DNA from: Spirosoma utsteinense
Lineage (GTDB): Bacteria > Bacteroidota > Bacteroidia > Cytophagales > Spirosomataceae
Assembly (NCBI RefSeq): GCF_014282275.1
Contig: NZ_VFIA01000010.1
Location: 62,001-126,000 of the forward strand
DNA: 64,000 nucleotides
Direction of reading: 5' to 3'
The notes under the pieces are model-generated. The model was not told where the DNA came from. It did not search any database and saw only the letters and a list, made by a program, of their open reading frames with translations. Positions 26,500 through 34,450 of this stretch are shown one piece after another (within the stretch, counting starts at the first letter, position 1; the number at the start of each line of letters is the position of its first letter). The position numbers were made by a program, and so were the translations under genes.

Positions 26500-27276
26500 G
26501 TGACTAGTTCCTCCGTAATTGAGCTTAAGGACCTGCAAAAACACTACGGTTCTACCCATGTCCTGAAGGGCATCGACCTTACCGTATCGGCGGGGCAGGT
26601 TGTTGGCTATATTGGCCCAAACGGCGCAGGAAAGTCTACGACGCTCAAAATCCTGATCGGTATGCTACCCGATTTCACGGGCGAGGCTACCGTACTGGGC
26701 ATGGACGTACGAACCCAGGCGCTCGACATCAAACGCCGGATTGGCTACGTACCCGAGAACGCAGCGCTCTACGACACACTGACGCCCATGGAGTACCTGC
26801 AGTTCGTGGGCCAGTTGTATGAATTGGATAACGCCCATATTGAGCGAAAATCCCTCGACCTGCTCCGGCTGCTTCAGTTAGCTGACCATGCCAACGCGCG
26901 CATGACGACTTTTTCCAAGGGTATGCGCCAGAAAGTGCTGCTCATTTCGGGTCTGCTCCATAATCCTGATGTCATCTTCCTCGACGAGCCACTTTCGGGT
27001 CTGGATGCGAATGCGGTGGTGCTGGTGAAAGAAATTATCCGACAATTGGCCAACAGCGGCAAAACCATCTTCTACAGCTCACATATCATGGACGTAGTTG
27101 AGAAGATATCCGACCGAATCATTATCATCGCGCAGGGCCGGATCATTGCCGATGGCACCTTCGCCGAATTACAGCAACAACGCCCTGAATCGCTTGAGCA
27201 GCTGTTTGCTGAACTGACTGGCAACGACGGACAAACGATGGTAGCCGAAGAATTTATTCAGGCCCTGAACCTATGA
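26500..27276 (+). CDS. ABC transporter ATP-binding protein
   Basis: A 258-residue ATPase starting at GTG 26500; earlier in-frame starts fall within or before the asd terminator. The Walker A GPNGAGKST is at residues 39-47, the signature is FSKGMRQKV, and Walker B is VIFLDEPLSGLD, with an H-loop SSHIMDVVE. It resembles NatA/CcmA-type exporter ATPases. The next gene overlaps by 4 bases (ATGA), so the two proteins are co-expressed and probably form one exporter. The transported substrate is unknown. Confidence 0.93.
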   Translation: MTSSSVIELKDLQKHYGSTHVLKGIDLTVSAGQVVGYIGPNGAGKSTTLKILIGMLPDFTGEATVLGMDVRTQALDIKRRIGYVPENAALYDTLTPMEYLQFVGQLYELDNAHIERKSLDLLRLLQLADHANARMTTFSKGMRQKVLLISGLLHNPDVIFLDEPLSGLDANAVVLVKEIIRQLANSGKTIFYSSHIMDVVEKISDRIIIIAQGRIIADGTFAELQQQRPESLEQLFAELTGNDGQTMVAEEFIQALNL

Positions 27277-28943
27277 CCACACCCATTCTCTATATCCTCG
27301 ACCGTCTGCAAGGTGTTTTCCGCGCCGTTGGAGCCGATTACGGTCAGTTACGGGCCATAGTGGAAGTTAAACTTACGATGGACAACCGTCGGAGTATAGT
27401 CAGCCTGGGTCGTTACGGAAAGCAGTCGGGAGAGAACAATAGCAACTTCACGCGCATACTGGGTATCTATACCTTCGTTGGCGGACTTATTAGCCTGGGT
27501 ATGCTTACCCGAAGCGACAGCGACAGAATGTTCTTTCCGCTGACCCTGCAATTTTCCTATGTCATGTCGTTATGCGCCATGACGCTCATTTCTGATTTTT
27601 CGTCGGTCATCCTCGACTCGTCCGACAACCAGATCATTCTGCCCCGACCTGTCAGTAGCCGTACCTTGTGGCTGGCCCGTATTATCCACATTGCCAGTTA
27701 CCTGTTCGCCATTGCGCTGTCGGCATCGGTCGTTGGCGTACTTATTATTGGCTATCGATTTGGGGCGCTAGCGGGTATACTTTTTCTCATCATGAGCCTG
27801 TTAGCTGCGGTGCTGATGGTATTCCTGACCAATGTCTTTTACCTCGTGCTGATGCGTTTTATCAGTGAAGAGAAACTGCGGGAGGTTATCAACTACTTCC
27901 AGATCGTGATGGCGGTGGTATTCTACGGAGGCTATCAATTGCTGCCACGCCTGATGGATACCGAGACGATGATAACGGAGGCACTTGAGCATCAATGGTG
28001 GCATTTTTTCGTGCCACCCATGTGGATGGCGGGTGCCGTCGAGATCGTTATCAAACCTGTGATCGATCCAACGCACCTACTCTTTCTGGGTCTGTCCCTG
28101 TTCATGCCATTTGCAGGTCTCTGGTTCATGAACCGCTTTCTAACAGCCAATTTCACGCAAACCTTGATAAACATAGACCAGGAAGCACGGCCCAGCGCGC
28201 TGGCACAAGCGGTGCCGTCAGCCCGTGGTTCCGGACCGGCCTGGGTCGAGCGTCTATCTAACTTGGTTACAACGTCACCCCTGGAGCGAGCTGCTTTTGC
28301 ATTTACCTGGCGTATCACGGGCCGTGATCGAAAATTTAAACTCAAAACCTACCCACAACTAGGTTTCGGGCTGGCCTATGTGGTAATTATGTCTATCCAG
28401 GGACAGAGTCTGGGAAGCAGCGGGTTCTTTTATCTGTTTGCCTTATACTTCGCGGGTATCTACGTGATGGTAGCCCAGTACCAGCTTGGCCTTTCCGACA
28501 ACTACCGAGCCGCCTGGGTGTATGGCAGCGCGCCCATCCGGGAGCCCGGCGATGTTTTATCAGGCTCGCTGAAAGCACTTATCATTAAGCTGCTAACGCC
28601 GTTTTATATCCTACTAGCTGGCTATATCCTCTTCCGATATGGAACCGACAAAACTCCAGATGTCATTCTGGCTTTCTTCAACTCGCTGATTATGCTTATC
28701 AGTGCCGCCTTACTCTCGACACGCCATATGCCATTCTCCGTTGAACAGGATGCGGTTAAGCAAAATAATACCGCACGGGGCCTGGTCGTTGGCCTTGTTT
28801 TAGGGGTCGTAGGCTTTTCCCATTATGGCTTAACGCTTATCCCCTACGGCGTCATCTGCGCCGTTCCCGTATCAGCAGTTATGTTTTGGGTTTTGTTCCG
28901 GCAATACCGACGGACGAGCTGGACGCAAATTGAGATGGGGTAA
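27273..28943 (+). CDS. ABC transporter permease
   Basis: A 556-residue polytopic membrane protein with about ten to twelve hydrophobic segments in two halves separated by a hydrophilic loop near residues 290-345. It overlaps the ATPase gene by 4 bases (ATGA). No specific substrate motif is seen. Conserved features include LILMSLLAAVLMVFL-type helices. It presumably forms the channel of the NatA-like exporter. A minus-strand terminator and tRNA-Leu come from the other direction immediately after its stop. Confidence 0.85.
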   Translation: MTTPILYILDRLQGVFRAVGADYGQLRAIVEVKLTMDNRRSIVSLGRYGKQSGENNSNFTRILGIYTFVGGLISLGMLTRSDSDRMFFPLTLQFSYVMSLCAMTLISDFSSVILDSSDNQIILPRPVSSRTLWLARIIHIASYLFAIALSASVVGVLIIGYRFGALAGILFLIMSLLAAVLMVFLTNVFYLVLMRFISEEKLREVINYFQIVMAVVFYGGYQLLPRLMDTETMITEALEHQWWHFFVPPMWMAGAVEIVIKPVIDPTHLLFLGLSLFMPFAGLWFMNRFLTANFTQTLINIDQEARPSALAQAVPSARGSGPAWVERLSNLVTTSPLERAAFAFTWRITGRDRKFKLKTYPQLGFGLAYVVIMSIQGQSLGSSGFFYLFALYFAGIYVMVAQYQLGLSDNYRAAWVYGSAPIREPGDVLSGSLKALIIKLLTPFYILLAGYILFRYGTDKTPDVILAFFNSLIMLISAALLSTRHMPFSVEQDAVKQNNTARGLVVGLVLGVVGFSHYGLTLIPYGVICAVPVSAVMFWVLFRQYRRTSWTQIEMG

Positions 28944-28977
28944 AAACAAAAATCCTGCCAGCGGTTGCTGACAGGAT
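28944..28977 (-). terminator. Terminator downstream of tRNA-Leu
   Basis: On the minus strand ATCCTG (28977-28972) pairs with CAGGAT (28957-28952), with further inner pairing, and is followed by TTTTGTTTTT. It lies just past the CCA end of the tRNA. Confidence 0.8.
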
Positions 28978-28978
28978 C

Positions 28979-29065
28979 TGGTGCCGAAGGCGAGACTCGA
29001 ACTCGCATGTCCGTAAAGACACACGCCCCTGAAACGTGCGTGTCTACCAATTTCACCACTTCGGC
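28979..29065 (-). tRNA. tRNA-Leu (anticodon CAG)
   Basis: On the minus strand, 87 nt. The acceptor GCCGAAG pairs with CTTCGGC, the discriminator is A and the CCA is encoded. The anticodon loop is TTCAGGG with anticodon CAG. A long variable arm (TGTCTTTACGGACA) and a GTTCGAGTC T-loop are visible, as expected for a class II leucine tRNA. Confidence 0.95.
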
Positions 29066-29147
29066 GTAAGGTATTGCCCCTGTTTGGGAATGCAAAGATA
29101 CGGAGCCGCTTCGCAATAGCGCAAGCCTTAGCTGAAAAAATTTACCA

Positions 29148-30485
29148 CTATCGGTCAAAAACAAGCCTCTTCCCCGCCCGGTCGGCCAGAAAGGTGCCGT
29201 TCTGGTAAACTAGTTCGCCTGAAACAATGGTGTGAGTAACCGTAGCGCCAAACGTGTGCCCTTCCAGTGGCGACCAACCACATTGGTACAACAGGTTCTG
29301 TTTTGACACTGTCGTCGGCTGGTTCGTATCGACCAGAACCAGATCGGCCCAGTACCCCTCCCGAATATACCCCCGCTTCTCAATTCGGAAACAATCGGCT
29401 GGTGCATGGCACATTTTACGCACCAGCGTTTCGATCGATAACTTTCCCTGCTGTACAAATTCAAGCATCATCAATAATGGATGCTGAACCAGCGGTAAGC
29501 CCGCAGGTGCCTGCCAGTACGGCTGTTGCTTCTCAGCCCAGGTGTGTGGAGCGTGGTCGGTGGCGATGATATCGAGCCGATCATCGAGTAGAGCGGCTAA
29601 TAACGCTTCCTTGTGATGCGCATCTTTTATAGCCGGATTACACTTGATCTGATTACCTGACTGTTCGTAATCACGGCTGTCGAACCACAAGTGATGAACA
29701 CACACTTCAGCGGTAATCCGCTTGTCCCGTAACGCAGTAGCATTAGTAAACAGCGACAGTTCATCAGCTGTTGAAATGTGTAGAATATGCAGGCGGGTGT
29801 TATGTCTCTGAGCCAATTCGACAGCTAGTGACGATGATGTCAGGCAGGCCGCTTCGTTCCGGACAAGTGGGTGGAGGGCTGCCGTGGCTTTATCGCCATA
29901 GGTCGCACGGTAATGCTCAGTGTTGGCGCGAACAGTGGCTTCGTCCTCACAATGCGTCGCAATGAGCATGGGGCTCTCGCGAAATAGTTCGTTCAGTACA
30001 TGCTCATCATCTACCAGCATACTACCCGTTGACGACCCCATGAAAACCTTGATACCACAAACGGAGCGCGGGTCGGTTCGCAGCACTTCGGCGAGATTAT
30101 CGTTCGAAACCCCCATGAAGAAGGAGTAATTGGCCATCGACGACCGGGCTGCAATAGCGTATTTGTCGGCCAGCAGCTCCTGAGTCAAGGCGTTAGGCAC
30201 GGTATTGGGCATTTCCATGAAGGTAGTAACGCCCCCGGCCACGGCTGCTCTCGACTCCGACCGAATAGTAGCTTTATGGGTAAGCCCAGGCTCTCGAAAA
30301 TGCACCTGGTCATCGATCACGCCAGGCAATAGGTACTGCCCATTGGCATCAATGACCAGATCTGCGGGAAGGCCAGACAAATCTGATCCGATTCGTTCGA
30401 TGTAGCCATCGCTAATTAAGACATCTGCCTTGAAAGACCTGTTTTCGTTTACTATAGTTGCATTAACAATCAATAATCTATTCAT
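29148..30485 (-). CDS. pyrC: Dihydroorotase
   Basis: A 445-residue amidohydrolase of pyrimidine synthesis that interconverts carbamoyl aspartate and dihydroorotate. The metal-binding motif reads DDQVHFREPG, where most dihydroorotases have HxH; one His is replaced by Gln. The carboxylated-lysine region IKVFMGSSTG, ATHCEDEAT, LHILHIST and IATDHAPHT are intact. A C-terminal amidohydrolase beta subdomain follows (VSGELVYQNG). The same Q substitution is, to my knowledge, common in Bacteroidota dihydroorotases. It follows tRNA-Leu on the same strand. Confidence 0.93.
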   Translation of the reverse strand: MNRLLIVNATIVNENRSFKADVLISDGYIERIGSDLSGLPADLVIDANGQYLLPGVIDDQVHFREPGLTHKATIRSESRAAVAGGVTTFMEMPNTVPNALTQELLADKYAIAARSSMANYSFFMGVSNDNLAEVLRTDPRSVCGIKVFMGSSTGSMLVDDEHVLNELFRESPMLIATHCEDEATVRANTEHYRATYGDKATAALHPLVRNEAACLTSSSLAVELAQRHNTRLHILHISTADELSLFTNATALRDKRITAEVCVHHLWFDSRDYEQSGNQIKCNPAIKDAHHKEALLAALLDDRLDIIATDHAPHTWAEKQQPYWQAPAGLPLVQHPLLMMLEFVQQGKLSIETLVRKMCHAPADCFRIEKRGYIREGYWADLVLVDTNQPTTVSKQNLLYQCGWSPLEGHTFGATVTHTIVSGELVYQNGTFLADRAGKRLVFDR

Positions 30486-30629
30486 ATTGTAACCTATTCG
30501 TTTAAAAACATTCTGTTCAGCTACATACTACGGTCTACCTAATCTACGTTGCAAATAGATATAGTTATCCCAATATGATCTCGTAAACGCAGCAAAAGTA
30601 AGTTTCCTGATCGTATATCCAGACTTATT

Positions 30630-31793
30630 ATGCCAACAACTCCTCAACCGATTGAAACAAGTTATAACAGATCAGTATCCACTAAGTCAGATTATTCTTT
30701 TATAAGTTGGGTACGAATAATTGCCATGTTCTCAATTGTTGCAGTCCATTGCATAACTTTCCCTAGCCCCTCTTCTAAATTACCAATACATGCACAGGCG
30801 AATTTTCCTTTATTTAGCCTTATGACATCCGATCAAGCAACATATTTGCTGGTCCTGGAACAATGTATGCGATTTGGCACATTGATTTTTTTTATGGTAT
30901 CTGGTTTTCTAGTTGGCGTAACTCTTGATAATAGTTCTGCATGGGAATATTACAAACGTAGAATGAATACGATAGCCATTCCGTTTGTGATTGCTTTCAG
31001 CTTATACTGCTTATACTTTTTAAAATCCATATTTATCAATATAATTCTAGGTAATACAACACCTGACCTGTTTTATAGTACAATTGATAAAGTAGGTCTT
31101 TACTTGATATACACTCCTTATTGGTTTATTCCGACATATTTCTTCTCACTGGCGATTTTACTCATTCTCCGTCGGCATTTATTAAAACCCTGGCTCGGGA
31201 TAGTATTAGTCAGTATAAATTTATTTTATGCTTTTAACGTCCATCTCAAATGGATTGAACCACGTCATAGTCAAGCAGCAATCGGATTTATATTATATTT
31301 ATGGCTAGGCTATATTATTGCTCGTACGGATGCTATTTCCCGTAGTCTGGCACTTGTATCAAATAGCGTCCTTCTTGGCATAACGATCCTAGTTTTTGGG
31401 GTTAGCCTATTAGAAGTTTACTCTCTTTATTCAGCTGGAGCGTGGGATCCTGTAAACTCTCTTCGACTGTCAAATCAGCTATTTGCTATTAGTCTATTCT
31501 TCCTTCTGGCCCGGAACAACTATATGCATCGGCTTCGCTTTATAAAGCCCCGCACAGAATCATTTGGCATTTATCTGTACCACATGTTTTTTTTAGTCAT
31601 AGTAGTTCGTGTGCTCGACTATTTCCCATGGTTACACCAGTTCAACTATCAATCTACTTATTCTGGCTTTACGCTTGTCTTACTGTCGTTAGCCAGAGGT
31701 ATTCTTGTACTTACGCTTACTTTAATATTTGTAAAGATTCTTGCTGCCAGCCGATTCCGATGGCTTATCGGTCTTCATCAAGTACGTCAATAA
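30630..31793 (+). CDS. Acyltransferase 3 (OafA/NodX-like) membrane protein
   Basis: A 387-residue integral membrane protein with about ten hydrophobic helices. The N-terminal SFISWVRIIAMFSIVAVHC motif, with the conserved His of the family, and the FGTLIFFMVSGFL segment match acyltransferase family 3 proteins that O-acetylate surface or envelope sugars. Its base composition is clearly more AT-rich than neighbours. It ends 29 bases inside the convergent SGNH hydrolase gene, which is a common functional partner for AT3 transferases. Confidence 0.9.
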   Translation: MPTTPQPIETSYNRSVSTKSDYSFISWVRIIAMFSIVAVHCITFPSPSSKLPIHAQANFPLFSLMTSDQATYLLVLEQCMRFGTLIFFMVSGFLVGVTLDNSSAWEYYKRRMNTIAIPFVIAFSLYCLYFLKSIFINIILGNTTPDLFYSTIDKVGLYLIYTPYWFIPTYFFSLAILLILRRHLLKPWLGIVLVSINLFYAFNVHLKWIEPRHSQAAIGFILYLWLGYIIARTDAISRSLALVSNSVLLGITILVFGVSLLEVYSLYSAGAWDPVNSLRLSNQLFAISLFFLLARNNYMHRLRFIKPRTESFGIYLYHMFFLVIVVRVLDYFPWLHQFNYQSTYSGFTLVLLSLARGILVLTLTLIFVKILAASRFRWLIGLHQVRQ

Positions 31794-32493
31794 CTTGAGG
31801 ATCGTAAACTTTCACAATCTGATCAAAGAGCAGCTGATGGCCTGTATCGTTTGGATGGATACCATCAACCGTCAGATCATCTCTGAATAGAGAGGTATTT
31901 GTAGACAGCGGATCGAAGAAATTAACTGCTTCACCTGGATAAGTAGCCAGCGTTAAATCGCGCTGTTGTAACCATCTGGAAGTAGCCACTGCATTTAATT
32001 TCCGAGGCATACTAGTTGTTATTATTACTCGCTTCACTCCATTTGCCAACGCAATTGCGCGTACTTTTCGAAGATTCTCCATTACTTCATCGACGCTGTA
32101 CCCATTAGCAATATCATTTGTGGTCATGCTGATGACCAGTACGCTAGGGTGTCTTCTCAATGCAGCAGTGATGCTTCGGGCGGTGTCTGAGGCTGGCCGG
32201 TTACTGGGGCGAGCATCGTCTTCTGGCAATATGTGAAAAGTAGTGTAGCCACCTCTGGCCAAATTAATTACCTTCCCTTTATTCAGATAGGCACTGAACA
32301 AACCGGCCCAGGCATGCTTGTAGTCAGATGCACCTGTACCAAAGGCTGTGGAAGAGCCTAAGATAACAATTAAAGGCGATTGAGCCGTTTCTTTTACGAC
32401 AGTAAATGGGGTGTTTTGGGGGGTAACCTGCTCACGATCTTTACAGCCTAAAAAGGTAACCAGTAATAGTAATACAGTATACGTTCTTACCAT
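31765..32493 (-). CDS. SGNH/GDSL-type lipoprotein hydrolase
   Basis: A 242-residue lipoprotein (signal ending LLVTFLGC). The SGNH blocks are visible: ILGSSTAFGTGASD with the nucleophile Ser near residue 46, INLARGGYTT, SMTTNDIANG, and the Ser/His-relay DGIHPND near residue 217. These hydrolyse esters, such as sugar O-acetyl or lipid esters. Its end overlaps the convergent acyltransferase gene by 29 bases. Both genes are AT-rich, suggesting joint acquisition (inference). Confidence 0.9.
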   Translation of the reverse strand: MVRTYTVLLLLVTFLGCKDREQVTPQNTPFTVVKETAQSPLIVILGSSTAFGTGASDYKHAWAGLFSAYLNKGKVINLARGGYTTFHILPEDDARPSNRPASDTARSITAALRRHPSVLVISMTTNDIANGYSVDEVMENLRKVRAIALANGVKRVIITTSMPRKLNAVATSRWLQQRDLTLATYPGEAVNFFDPLSTNTSLFRDDLTVDGIHPNDTGHQLLFDQIVKVYDPQVIDVLDEDR

Positions 32494-32604
32494 AGAGTGA
32501 GTAGCTTGCCTGAGTAATTAAAAGTTATATTTATACTCAGACAAAACTACTCAAATCTACATGTATAATTACATTATACATAGATTAAAAATTGTACTAT
32601 CCGC

Positions 32605-33585
32605 TTAACGCTCGTTTAAAAGCGTCGCCATCTCTTTGGCAAAATAAGTCAGGATTACAGATGCACCAGCGCGCTTAATTGATAACAGTGACTCTGCCAT
32701 TGCCTTCTGACCATCAAGCCATCCCAGCTGGGAAGCCGCTTTTATCATGGCATACTCCCCACTAACATTATAAGCCGCGATAGGCAGTTTATAATTATCA
32801 CTAAGAAGTTTAATTATATCAAGATACGGTAACGCTGGCTTGACCATCAAAAAGTCGGCTCCCTCGGCAAAATCGAGCTGGGCTTCGATTAATGCTTCCC
32901 GACTGTTGGCAGGATTCATCTGGTACGTTTTCTTATCACCAAATTTCGGAGCTGAGTCGAGTGCATCCCGGAAGGGGCCATAAAACGCGCTGGCATATTT
33001 AGCCGTATAAGCCATAATAGCAACATCATGAAACTCATTCTCGTCAAGGACCTGGCGAATATAACCGATACGTCCATCCATCATATCCGATGGCCCAACG
33101 ATATCGGCACCCGCCTGAGCCTGCGCTACTGCCATTTTACCCAATACTTCCAGGGTTGGATCGTTCAGGATTTTACCGTTTTCCACGATACCATCATGCC
33201 CATCAGAACTGTAGGGGTCCATGGCAATGTCGGTCATGACAACTACGTCCGGGAAACGTTCTTTAATGGCACGAACCGTCTTCAGATATAAACCTTCAGG
33301 ATTATGACTTTCGGTAGCGTATTTATCCTTTTTGGCTTCAGGCAGATTAGGAAACAGGGCAAAGGTCTTAACACCCATACCGACACACTCCTCTACTTCC
33401 TGAAGTAATAAGTCAATAGAAAACCGATGGATGCCTGGCATCGATTTTACTTCACTGCGAACGTTCTGCCCTTCCATAACGAAGAGCGGCAGGATGAAGT
33501 CGGTAACGGAAAGGCGCGTTTCCTGCACCATGTCCCGGATAGCGGCCGACTGGCGACTCCGGCGGGGGCGACGAATCTGGATCAT
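32605..33585 (-). CDS. hemB: Delta-aminolevulinic acid dehydratase (porphobilinogen synthase)
   Basis: A 326-residue haem-pathway enzyme joining two ALA molecules. The Schiff-base lysine regions IMAYTAKYASAFYGPF and FLMVKPALPYLDI are present, and SDMMDGRIGYIR lies near residue 165. The metal site reads DIAMDPYSSDGHDG, with Ala/Asp where zinc-type enzymes have Cys, so this is the magnesium-dependent type. The length is standard. It is transcribed on the minus strand after the two-component system, with a gap of about 95 bases. Confidence 0.96.
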   Translation of the reverse strand: MIQIRRPRRSRQSAAIRDMVQETRLSVTDFILPLFVMEGQNVRSEVKSMPGIHRFSIDLLLQEVEECVGMGVKTFALFPNLPEAKKDKYATESHNPEGLYLKTVRAIKERFPDVVVMTDIAMDPYSSDGHDGIVENGKILNDPTLEVLGKMAVAQAQAGADIVGPSDMMDGRIGYIRQVLDENEFHDVAIMAYTAKYASAFYGPFRDALDSAPKFGDKKTYQMNPANSREALIEAQLDFAEGADFLMVKPALPYLDIIKLLSDNYKLPIAAYNVSGEYAMIKAASQLGWLDGQKAMAESLLSIKRAGASVILTYFAKEMATLLNER

Positions 33586-33681
33586 TGATAGAATAACAAA
33601 CGTTAACGAATAGACGCAGGCCTGGCACTAAGTCCCGATCCTGTGTCTACTGGCTAACGTAAGTCCTCTATTGTGTGTTCC

Positions 33682-34377
33682 TTAAACGACCAGCTTAAAT
33701 CCCTCACCATGTACATTAACAAGTTGCACAGCCGGGTCGGGCCGGAGATACTTGCGTAGCTTGGTTACGTACACGTCCATACTGCGGGCATTGAAATACG
33801 AGTCATCTCCCCATACCATTTTGAGAGCAAAACTGCGACTGACGGGTTGATTCAGATTCTGAGCCAGCAATTTTAGCAATTCAGACTCTTTACTGGTCAG
33901 TTTCTGCGGCTGTGTCTGTCCGTCGATTCCATCTGCCGTTAATAGCTGGTGCTGATAATCGAACGACAGAGTGCCAATCTGGTATACGGTTGGCTCGGCA
34001 ACTTCCGATGTTCGCTGATATCGCCGAAGGATGGCCTGAATACGGAGCAGGAGTTCCTCCATACTAAAGGGCTTGGTTATGTAGTCGTCAGCACCCGCTT
34101 TGAATCCCTGAATGGTATCCTCCTGCATTGACTTCGCTGTCAGAAAAATAATCGGCACATCACGACCAGCCATACGTACCTCCTTCGCCAGCGTGAACCC
34201 ATCCTTTTTGGGCATCATAACGTCGAAAATACATAGATCATAGTGAGCCGCCATGAACTGCTGTAGCCCCTGATTGCCATCCGTCGCGCGATCGGTGGTG
34301 TACCCTTTCAGTATCAGGTACTCCTGCACTAATTGTCCCAGGTTCGGATCGTCTTCAACGAGTAAAATGGTAGGCAT
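33682..34377 (-). CDS. OmpR-family response regulator
   Basis: A 231-residue regulator with an N-terminal receiver (phospho-acceptor Asp52 in CIFDVMMPKKDG; EDD at 8-10; conserved Lys in FLTAKS) and a C-terminal winged-helix DNA-binding domain (about residues 135-231, TSKESELLKLLA...NARSMDVYVTKLRKYL). It is transcribed after the sensor kinase gene with a 73-base gap, so it is the likely partner. The targets are unknown. The kinase-regulator order resembles RprXY-like systems of Bacteroidota. Confidence 0.94.
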   Translation of the reverse strand: MPTILLVEDDPNLGQLVQEYLILKGYTTDRATDGNQGLQQFMAAHYDLCIFDVMMPKKDGFTLAKEVRMAGRDVPIIFLTAKSMQEDTIQGFKAGADDYITKPFSMEELLLRIQAILRRYQRTSEVAEPTVYQIGTLSFDYQHQLLTADGIDGQTQPQKLTSKESELLKLLAQNLNQPVSRSFALKMVWGDDSYFNARSMDVYVTKLRKYLRPDPAVQLVNVHGEGFKLVV

Positions 34378-34450
34378 ACATGAATGGGTTAAAGAAATGA
34401 AACGAGGAAAATGCAGAAGAAGCTAACGGGGGCTTAGGATAGCCGCTTAT

